A stretch of DNA of 21,973 nt from JAFDVN01 sp035758545. Lineage in GTDB: Bacteria; Acidobacteriota; Holophagae; Holophagales; Holophagaceae. The notes below the pieces were generated by a model. That model made no database searches and was not told the DNA's origin. It saw only the letters and a list, made by a program, of their open reading frames with translations. The stretch is taken from assembly GCA_035758545.1 (NCBI GenBank), contig DASTWQ010000019.1, positions 1 to 21,973 of the forward strand, given 5' to 3'. The position numbers and the translations under genes were made by a program. Shown in pieces: positions 7,570 through 13,415 of this stretch. The stretch's first letter is position 1; each line of letters opens with the position of its first letter.

Positions 7570-8510
7570 CAGCTCTCCTCGGAACGGCGGGGCCAGGCCA
7601 GGCTCGCGACCACGCTCAGCACCAGGATGCCGAGGATGACCAGCAGGCTGACGCCCACCGGCACATGCAGCCAGGGCTCGGCGCACATCTTCAGGCCCAC
7701 GAAGGCGAGGATGAAGGCGAGGCCGGTCTTCAGGTGGTGGAACCGGTCCATCATCTTGGCCAGCAGGAAGTAGAGGCTGCGCAGGCCCAGGATCGCGAAG
7801 ATGTTGCTGGTGTAGACGATGAAGGGATCCCGGCTCACGGCCAGCACGGCCGGGATGCTGTCCACGGCGAAGATGAGGTCCGTCACTTCCACGCTCACCA
7901 GCACCAGCAGAAGGGGCGTGGCGTAGCGGCGGCCCTCCCGGAGGACCCAGAAATGCTCGTGGCCGCCCCCGGGATCGTAGGGCACCAGGCGCTTGAAGAG
8001 ACGGGTGAGGGTGTTGTCGGCGGGGTCCTTCTCCGCCTCGCTGCCGAAGAGCATCTTGAGGCCCGTGAAGACGAGGAAGGCCCCGAAGACGTACATCATC
8101 CATTCGAAGCGCTGGAGCAGCGCCGTTCCGGCGAGGATCATGACCGCGCGCATCACCAGGGCGCCCAGCACGCCCCAGTAGAGGACCCGGTGCTGGTGCC
8201 GCAGCTCCACCCGGAAGGCGGCGAAGAGCAGCACGAACACGAAGAGGTTGTCCACGCTGAGGCTCTTCTCCAGCACCCAGGCCGTGAAGAACTCCAGGCC
8301 CGCGCGGTGGCCTTCGGTCCGGAAGATGACCACGTTGAAGGCCAGGGCGAGGAGGATCCAGGTCAGGCTCCAGGCCCCGGCCTCCCGGACCGAGGGGGCA
8401 TGGGCCTTCCGGTTGAAGATCCCCAGGTCCAGGGCCAGCATGACGAAGACCAGGAGGTGGAAACCGAGCCAGGCCCACCAAGGAGCGGCCTGGAGCAGGG
8501 CATCGATCAA
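7569..8510 (-). CDS. TerC/Alx-family membrane protein, probable metal exporter
   Basis: A 313-aa integral membrane protein with about seven to nine hydrophobic helices. Family signatures are EKSLSVDNLFVF (81-92) and VEVTDLIFAVDSIPA (207-221), containing the membrane acidic residues expected to coordinate the ion, followed by TSNIFAILGLRSLYF (234-248). Characterised Alx/TerC members export Mn2+ and can help metallate exported proteins; the exact ion here is inference. The start is a TTG at 8510 with a full GGAGG at 8515-8519, four bases before it; the nearest ATG is out of frame. It is the first gene of the minus-strand run, with only 46 bases to the divergent rsmE. There is no space for the yybP-ykoY Mn riboswitch that often precedes this family. 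Confidence 0.92.
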   Translation of the reverse strand: MIDALLQAAPWWAWLGFHLLVFVMLALDLGIFNRKAHAPSVREAGAWSLTWILLALAFNVVIFRTEGHRAGLEFFTAWVLEKSLSVDNLFVFVLLFAAFRVELRHQHRVLYWGVLGALVMRAVMILAGTALLQRFEWMMYVFGAFLVFTGLKMLFGSEAEKDPADNTLTRLFKRLVPYDPGGGHEHFWVLREGRRYATPLLLVLVSVEVTDLIFAVDSIPAVLAVSRDPFIVYTSNIFAILGLRSLYFLLAKMMDRFHHLKTGLAFILAFVGLKMCAEPWLHVPVGVSLLVILGILVLSVVASLAWPRRSEES

Positions 8511-8556
8511 GGGGCCTCCGTTCCTTCCAGTCTACGGGCGCTGGCAAGATGGCCCC

Positions 8557-9270
8557 ATGGCCCTGCCGCGCCTCTTCGTCCTCCACGCCCCCCTCGCCAC
8601 CGAAGGGGCCGTGGTGCCGCTGGGGCCCGACGAGGCCCGGCACCTCAAGGCCCTCCGGCTCCGCCCCGGGGACCCCCTGGAGCTGGTGCTGGCCTCCGGC
8701 CCCTGGAAGGCCGAGGTGGCCCAGATGGAGCGGGAGCGGGCCCTCCTCCGGCTGGTGGCCCCCCTGGACGAGGACCGGGAGTCGCCGGTACCGCTCCAGG
8801 TCTGCCTGCCGGTCACCGCGCAGATCAGCCTTGTGGACGAGATGCTGCCGCCCCTGGTGGAGCTGGGGGCCACGGTCCTCCAGCCGGTCATCTATGCCCG
8901 CAGCGAAAGCGATCCGAAGAAGGCCGGGGCCAAGCGGGACCGCTGGGAGCGGCTGATCCGGTCCGCCGCCGAGCAGAGCCACCGCTCGGTGCTGCCGGAG
9001 CTGCGGGATCCCGTCCCCTTCGAGGCCCTCCTGCGCTGGGACGCGCCGCAGAAGTGGGTGGCCTACGAGCTGGCCACCGAGGAGGCGAACCCGGTCCTCG
9101 GCGAGGGCGCCCTCGCCCTCACCAGCGGGCCCGAGGGCGGCATCACGGACGAGGAGTTCGCGGCGCTCCGCAAGGCCGGCTGGCTGCCCGTCTCCCTGGG
9201 GAAGAGCATCCTGCGGGCCGTGACGGCCCCGACGGCCTTGCTGGGAGCGGCGCGGTTCCTGCGGCCCTAG
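8557..9270 (+). CDS. rsmE: 16S rRNA m3U1498 methyltransferase
   Basis: A 237-aa RsmE-type enzyme, which methylates U1498 of 16S rRNA using SAM. It has the N-terminal PUA-like part (about 1-70, LGPDEARHLKALRLRPGD at 22-39) and a C-terminal SPOUT knot domain. That domain shows RWERLIRSAAEQSHRSVLPEL (129-149), GPEGGITDEE (191-200) and SLGKSILRAVTA (213-224). In most family members the last segment reads LR-x-E-TA; here valine replaces the glutamate. ATG 8557 begins the conserved N terminus MALPRLFV; the frame stays open upstream to 8248 but that part is opposite the TerC-family gene. No strong ribosome binding site is seen. Confidence 0.92.
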   Translation: MALPRLFVLHAPLATEGAVVPLGPDEARHLKALRLRPGDPLELVLASGPWKAEVAQMERERALLRLVAPLDEDRESPVPLQVCLPVTAQISLVDEMLPPLVELGATVLQPVIYARSESDPKKAGAKRDRWERLIRSAAEQSHRSVLPELRDPVPFEALLRWDAPQKWVAYELATEEANPVLGEGALALTSGPEGGITDEEFAALRKAGWLPVSLGKSILRAVTAPTALLGAARFLRP

Positions 9271-9294
9271 ACGGCCCCGCAGGGGGCGGCCTAG
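9267..9294. terminator. Imperfect hairpin between convergent stops
   Basis: The 20 bases between the rsmE stop and the convergent thioesterase stop, plus the two stop codons, can fold into an imperfect stem. The inner pairs are CCCC 9275-9278 with GGGG 9282-9285, and the outer pairs CTAG 9267-9270 with CTAG 9291-9294, with two mismatches and one bulge. There is no T tract, so it may be a weak bidirectional terminator or chance. Confidence 0.3.
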
Positions 9295-9677
9295 TCGGCC
9301 AGGGTCGGCACCGGCGTCGAGCGGCCGTCTCGATCCAGGGCGACGAAGGTCAGCAGCGGGGCGCAGACCCGGCGGGCCTCGCCGCTGACGGGATCCTCCC
9401 GCATGGCCGTGACCCGGATCTGCATGGAGGTCCTACCCACCTTCTCCAGCTCCGCCGTGAGGATGAGGATGTCCCCCTGCTTCACGGCCACCTCGAAGCT
9501 CATGGCCTCCAGCGCCACGGTGACCGCGTTGCCCCGGCAGTGGCGCGTCGCGCAGATGGAGGCCACCCGGTCGATCCAGGCCAGCAGCCGGCCCCCGAAG
9601 AGGGAGCCGTACTGGTTCAGGTCCTCCGGGAGGACGGTGACGCTGAGGACCGAGCGGGAGGCGTCGCGGGACTTCAT
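9291..9677 (-). CDS. Acyl-CoA thioesterase, hot-dog fold (YciA-like)
   Basis: A 128-aa single hot-dog domain protein. The N-terminal NQYGSLFGGRLLAWID (21-36) is the characteristic motif of YciA/BACH-type acyl-CoA thioesterases, which cleave acyl-CoA to free acid and CoA. VALEAMSFEVAVKQGDIL (about 54-71) is the following strand pair. Two starts are possible. ATG 9677 lies 4 bases after the nrdB stop, but its GAAGG is only one base away. ATG 9695 gives six more residues (134 aa) and overlaps the end of nrdB by 14 bases. Either way it is spaced to be read with nrdAB, although no biochemical link to nucleotide reduction is known. Confidence 0.85.
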   Translation of the reverse strand: MKSRDASRSVLSVTVLPEDLNQYGSLFGGRLLAWIDRVASICATRHCRGNAVTVALEAMSFEVAVKQGDILILTAELEKVGRTSMQIRVTAMREDPVSGEARRVCAPLLTFVALDRDGRSTPVPTLAD

Positions 9678-9681
9678 GCCT

Positions 9682-10689
9682 TCAGAATGCCGCATCCAGG
9701 GCCACGGCGCCCGTCACGCCCACCTGGTAGGCGGAGACCCGGCGCTCGAAGAAGTTGGCCAGCTCCTGGACGTCCTGCAGCTCCATGAACGGGAAGGGGT
9801 TCCGGCTCCCGTAGCGGGGCGCGAAGCCGAGCTGCCGCAAGCGCTGGTCCGCGACGCACTGGAGGTACGTCCGCATGTCCGGCAGGGACAGCCCCGCGAC
9901 ACCGCCGCCCAGCAGGTCCTCCGCGAACTGCAGCTCAGCGGCGAGGGATTCTTCCAGCATGTCCGCCACCTCGGACTCCAGGGCCCCGTCGAAGAGGCCG
10001 GGCTCCTCGGCGCGGATCTGCTGGATGGCCTTGAAGGCGAAGGCCATATGCAGGCTCTCGTCCCGGAAGACCCAGTTGGTGCCCGCCGCGAGCCCGTGGA
10101 GCAGGCCCTTCGAGCGGAGGAAGAACACGTAGGCGAAGGCGCCGAAGAAGAAGAGCCCCTCGATGCAGGCCGCGAAGCAGATGAGGTTCAGCAGGAAGGC
10201 CCGGCGGTCCTCCCGGGTCTCCAGCCGGTCCAGGGCGTGGACGCCATCCATCCACCGGAAGCAGAAGGCCGCCTTCTGGCGGATGGAGGGGATGGCCTCC
10301 ACGGCGGCGAAGGCTGCCTCCCGCTCCGCCAGGTCCGGCAAGTAGGTGTCCAGGAGGGTCAGGTAGAACTGGACGTGGAGGGCCTCCTCGAAGAGCTGGC
10401 GGCTGAGGAAGAGCCGGGCTTCCGGGGCGTTCAGGTGTCGGTAGAGGTTCAGCACCAGGTTGTTGGCCACGATGCTGTCCCCGGTGGCGAAGAAGGCCAC
10501 GAGGCGGCGGATAAGGTGGCGCTCCGAAGGCCCCATTCGGACATCCAGGTCCCGCAGGTCCGTGGAGAAGTCCACCTCCTCCACGGACCATGTGTTCTTC
10601 AGCGCGTCCCGGTACATGTCGTAGAAGGCCGGGTAGCGCATGGGGCGCAGGGTCAGGTTGAAGCCGGGATCGAGCAGGCGGGGATTCAC
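9682..10689 (-). CDS. nrdB: Class Ia ribonucleotide reductase, beta (radical) subunit
   Basis: A 335-aa R2 subunit that houses the dinuclear metal site and tyrosyl radical used by NrdA. The expected ligands are all visible: Asp71 (FFATGDSIV), Glu102 and His105 (EEALHVQFY), Glu177 (CIEGLFF), and Glu211 and His214 (RDESLH). Tyr109 occupies the place of the radical tyrosine (E-x-x-H-x-x-x-Y, as Glu115-Tyr122 in E. coli), so this is a conventional tyrosyl-radical enzyme rather than the Phe-containing class Ic type. Spacing between the first two ligands (31 residues) equals that in E. coli. The start is a GTG at 10689 overlapping the nrdA stop as GTGA. Expression should follow nrdA and therefore the riboswitch upstream of it. 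Confidence 0.95.
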   Translation of the reverse strand: MNPRLLDPGFNLTLRPMRYPAFYDMYRDALKNTWSVEEVDFSTDLRDLDVRMGPSERHLIRRLVAFFATGDSIVANNLVLNLYRHLNAPEARLFLSRQLFEEALHVQFYLTLLDTYLPDLAEREAAFAAVEAIPSIRQKAAFCFRWMDGVHALDRLETREDRRAFLLNLICFAACIEGLFFFGAFAYVFFLRSKGLLHGLAAGTNWVFRDESLHMAFAFKAIQQIRAEEPGLFDGALESEVADMLEESLAAELQFAEDLLGGGVAGLSLPDMRTYLQCVADQRLRQLGFAPRYGSRNPFPFMELQDVQELANFFERRVSAYQVGVTGAVALDAAF

Positions 10690-13049
10690 TGGCAGGCCTC
10701 GCAGGATTCAGGGTTCTCGAGGGAGCAGGCCACGGCCTGGAGGTCCGGCCCTTGGCCGACGGTCGCCTGGGCGATGCGGGTGGCCGGCCGGGAGCGGAGG
10801 TAGTAGGTGGTCTTGAGCCCGGCCTTCCACGCGTAGAAGTACATGGAGCTGAGCCGCGCGATGTTCGGGGTCTCCATGAAGAGGTTCAGGCTCTGGCTCT
10901 GGTCGATGTAGGGCAGGCGGGCGGCGGCGAGGTCGATGAGCGCCTTCATGGGCAGCTCCCAGGCCGTGCGGTAGAGGCGCTTCAGCTCCTCCGGGACCGG
11001 GAGTTCCTGCACGCTACCCTCCGCGGCCTTCAGGGCGTCCCGGAGGCCCTCGTCCCAGAGCCCGGCGGCCTGGAGGTCCCGCACGAGGTGTCGGTTCACC
11101 TGGAGGAAGTCGCCGCTGAGAGTCTCCCGCTTGAAGAGATTGGACACGGCGGGCTCGATGCATTCGGAGCAGCCCGCCAGGCTCGCGATGGTCGCGGTGG
11201 GCGCGATGGCGATGAGGAGGGAGTTCCGCAGGCCGTGCCGGGCCATCCGCGCCCGCAGCTCCTCCCAGCGCCCCATGTCCGCGGGCCGGGCGCCGACGCG
11301 CTCGAAATGGAAGACGCCCTTCGCCGTCCAGGTGCCGGCGCAAGCGGGGTGGGCGCCGTGGCGCTCCGCCAGGTCCACGGAGGCGGACAGGGCGTGGTAG
11401 TAGATCTCCTCGGCGATGCGGGTGGAGAGGGCCAGGGCCTCTGGCGAATCGAAGGGCAGGCGGAGCTGGAAGAATGCGTCCTGCAGGCCCATGACGCCGA
11501 GGCCCACGGGCCGCCAGCGCCGGTTCGCGGCCTCCGCGGACGGGATCGGATAGAGGTTCAGGTCGATGACCCGGTCCAGCTGGGGCACGACGGCGCGCAC
11601 GGTCTCCGCCAGCTTCTGGAAGTCGAAGCCCGCCTCGCCCACGTGCCGGGCCAGGTTGATGGAGCCCAGGTTGCAGACGGCGGTCTCGTCCGGCGAGGTG
11701 ACCTCGAGGATCTCCGTGCAGAGATTGGAGAGATGGACGGCGCCACCTTCGGCGGCCTGGTTGCAGGCCCGGTTGGAGGCGTCCTTGAAGCACATCCACC
11801 CGTTGCCCGTCTGGGCCAGGGTCCGCATCATGCGGCCGTAGAGCTCCCGCGCCGGCACTTGGCGGACCGCGAAGCCCGCGGCCTCGGCCGCCTCAAAGGC
11901 CCGGTCGAAGGCCTCCCCGTGGAGGTCGCAGAGCTCGGGCACCGCCTTGGGGTCAAAGAGGCTCCAGGCCGCGTCCGCCTCCACCCGCCGCATGAAGAGG
12001 TCCGGGATCCAGTTGGCGAGGTTGAGGTGGTGGGTCCGCTGCTCGGGATCCCCGGTGTTGTCCCGGAGCTCCAGGAAGGCCTCGATGTCGGCATGCCAGG
12101 GCTCCAGGTAGACGCAGGCGGCGCCCTTGCGCTTGCCTCCCTGGTTCACCGCGGCCACGGAGGCGTCCAGGGTCCGGAGCCAGGGGACGATGCCGTTCGA
12201 GTGGCCGTTGGTGCCCTGGATCAGGGAGCCCCGGGACCGGATCCGGTGGAAGGCGAGGCCGATGCCGCCGCTCCACTTCGAGAGCAGGGCGACGTCCTTG
12301 TAGCGGTCGTAGATGGACGCGAGGTCGTCCTCGGGGGAGTCCAGGAGGAAGCAGGAGCTGAGCTGCTCCCGGCGCGTACCCGCGTTGAAGAGGGTCGGGG
12401 AGCTCGGCAGGTACTCCAGCCGCGAGAGCAGACCGTAGAGTCGCAGCGCCTCGGCCACGGAGGCCGACAGCGCGCAGGCGATGCGGAGGAAGAAGTGCTG
12501 CGGTGCCTCCAGGACGCTCCGGCTCTCGGGATGCCGCAGAAGGTAGCGGTCGTAGAGGGTCCGCAGGCCGAAGTACTCGAAGGCATCGGTCCGGGCCGGA
12601 TCCACCGCGTCGTCCAGCTTGCGGCGGTGCTCCGCCACGAAGGCGGCGAGCCGCTCCCCGATGAGCCCGGCGGCCACGCCCGCCTGGACGCTCTGGCTGA
12701 AGCTGTGGATGCCCTGGTTCTCCACCTCCTTGTCGATGCAGGTGGCGAGGAGCCGGGCCGCCAGGCGGCTGTACTGGGGCTCCTCCGCCGTGAGGCCCGC
12801 GGCGGTGCGGATGGAGAGCTCGTCCAGCTCCCGGGTGCTGGCGCCGTCGTAGACGCCGCTAATGGTCTTGGTGGCCACCCGGAGGGCGTCCACGCGCTCC
12901 AGACCGGCGCAGCAGCGGCCGACGGCCCGCAGGATCTTGTTCAGGTCCGCGGGCTCCAGCGCGCCGTTGCGCTTGCGGATCCGCATGGCCGTGGGGACGG
13001 ACATTTCCTGGGGAGGCCGCGCGGCCTCCCGCTCCAGCAGGGCGCTCAT
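10686..13049 (-). CDS. nrdA: Class Ia ribonucleotide reductase, alpha (catalytic) subunit
   Basis: A 787-aa R1 subunit reducing ribonucleoside diphosphates to deoxyribonucleotides. An ATP-cone lies at about 22-105 (MRIRKRNGALEP start), giving overall-activity control by ATP/dATP. Catalytic features are Cys233 (LSSCFLLD), Asn442-x-Cys444-x-Glu446 (SNLCTEI), Cys459 (AVCNLGSIN), the radical-transfer pair Tyr749-Tyr750 (KTTYYLRSRPA) and a C-terminal shuttle pair Cys783/Cys786 (SCEACQ). ATG 13049 is supported by GAGGAG at 13058-13063, eight bases upstream. The frame remains open to 13151 but this would put coding sequence across the leader. A cobalamin riboswitch at about 13177-13358 precedes it with a 127-base leader between. 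No NrdR boxes were recognised. Confidence 0.96.
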   Translation of the reverse strand: MSALLEREAARPPQEMSVPTAMRIRKRNGALEPADLNKILRAVGRCCAGLERVDALRVATKTISGVYDGASTRELDELSIRTAAGLTAEEPQYSRLAARLLATCIDKEVENQGIHSFSQSVQAGVAAGLIGERLAAFVAEHRRKLDDAVDPARTDAFEYFGLRTLYDRYLLRHPESRSVLEAPQHFFLRIACALSASVAEALRLYGLLSRLEYLPSSPTLFNAGTRREQLSSCFLLDSPEDDLASIYDRYKDVALLSKWSGGIGLAFHRIRSRGSLIQGTNGHSNGIVPWLRTLDASVAAVNQGGKRKGAACVYLEPWHADIEAFLELRDNTGDPEQRTHHLNLANWIPDLFMRRVEADAAWSLFDPKAVPELCDLHGEAFDRAFEAAEAAGFAVRQVPARELYGRMMRTLAQTGNGWMCFKDASNRACNQAAEGGAVHLSNLCTEILEVTSPDETAVCNLGSINLARHVGEAGFDFQKLAETVRAVVPQLDRVIDLNLYPIPSAEAANRRWRPVGLGVMGLQDAFFQLRLPFDSPEALALSTRIAEEIYYHALSASVDLAERHGAHPACAGTWTAKGVFHFERVGARPADMGRWEELRARMARHGLRNSLLIAIAPTATIASLAGCSECIEPAVSNLFKRETLSGDFLQVNRHLVRDLQAAGLWDEGLRDALKAAEGSVQELPVPEELKRLYRTAWELPMKALIDLAAARLPYIDQSQSLNLFMETPNIARLSSMYFYAWKAGLKTTYYLRSRPATRIAQATVGQGPDLQAVACSLENPESCEACQ

Positions 13050-13057
13050 GGTCAGGA

Positions 13058-13081
13058 CTCCTCGGCGCGGGACGGCCCGCG
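13058..13081 (-). promoter_or_regulatory. Hairpin abutting the nrdA ribosome binding site
   Basis: On the minus strand CGCGGG-CCGT-CCCGCG (13081-13066) is a perfect 6-bp stem with a 4-base loop, ending two bases before the GAGGAG ribosome binding site (13063-13058). There is no T tract after it, so it does not look like an intrinsic terminator. It may be part of the riboswitch expression platform acting on translation, but the alternative pairing partner was not identified by eye. Confidence 0.4.
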
Positions 13082-13176
13082 GGGATGGTTGGTTTGGGTT
13101 CAGGACGGAAGGCAGGGCCTCCCGGCGGCGCGGCCTTCCCCACGAAGGCATCGCCGTCCGCGCATGGCGGATCCAA

Positions 13177-13358
13177 GGCAGGTCTTCGGACTCGGGAGCG
13201 GGTCGGCCGGGGGGCCGCGTGCCTCCGGTTCAGGCTTCCCAGTCCGCGCAGGACCAGTGCTGTGTGAACCGTCGTTCTCCCATACCGCTGCGGGGGCAGT
13301 CCCGGATTCGCACCGGGTTCCCTTTTCGTCTCCGGCCCGCAAGCCGGAGAACCGTGGA
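13177..13358 (-). promoter_or_regulatory. Cobalamin (adenosylcobalamin-type) riboswitch
   Basis: Read on the minus strand, the 366-base gap between the receptor and nrdA contains the conserved core of the B12 riboswitch. In order there is a perfect 8-bp hairpin (TCTCCGGC 13350-13343 with GCCGGAGA 13336-13329). It is followed by GGGAACCCGGTGCGAATCC (13324-13306), then GGGACTGCCCCCGCAGC (13303-13287), CACTGG and GGGAAGCCTGAACC further on. The element ends with the 3' B12-box AGTCCGAAGACCTGCC (13192-13177). These match the order and sequence of the cobalamin family. The element lies in the sense orientation for nrdA, whose ATG is 127 bases beyond the 3' end. Binding of adenosylcobalamin normally turns the downstream gene off. 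The exact 5' boundary is approximate. Confidence 0.93.
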
Positions 13359-13365
13359 CAACCCC

Positions 13366-13394
13366 AACCTATGGGGCCAACCCGGGCCCGTCAA
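13366..13394 (-). promoter_or_regulatory. Candidate sigma-70 promoter of the riboswitch-nrdAB unit
   Basis: On the minus strand TTGACG (13394-13389) matches the -35 consensus at five of six positions and is followed after exactly 17 bases by TAGGTT (13371-13366), a weaker -10. The predicted transcription start near 13358-13360 falls right at the 5' edge of the riboswitch. It lies between the receptor stop at 13416 and the riboswitch, which suggests an independent transcript for nrdAB. A GGGCC/GGCCC stem lies within the spacer. Confidence 0.5.
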
Positions 13395-13415
13395 TACCGA
13401 ATGTGGGGGCTCGGC

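Noticed and set aside
7570..7640. FMN riboswitch upstream of ribF
   Set aside because: The sequence here is coding for the TerC-like protein and contains none of the conserved FMN aptamer segments.
8511..8556. Manganese (yybP-ykoY) riboswitch before the TerC-like gene
   Set aside because: Only 46 bases separate the divergent starts, too short for the element, and no matching conserved sequence is present.
7665..9788. A 707-codon plus-strand open frame
   Set aside because: Antisense to the TerC-like gene and out of frame with rsmE; composition is low-complexity Gly/Ala/Pro/Arg without domains.
13050..13151. N-terminal extension of NrdA by 34 residues
   Set aside because: It would translate the riboswitch leader; the ATG at 13049 has a well-placed GAGGAG and matches the family's N terminus.
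13100..13165. A 21-codon leader ORF between the riboswitch and nrdA
   Set aside because: It has only a weak ribosome binding site and no codon run suggesting attenuation; it may be chance in GC-rich DNA.
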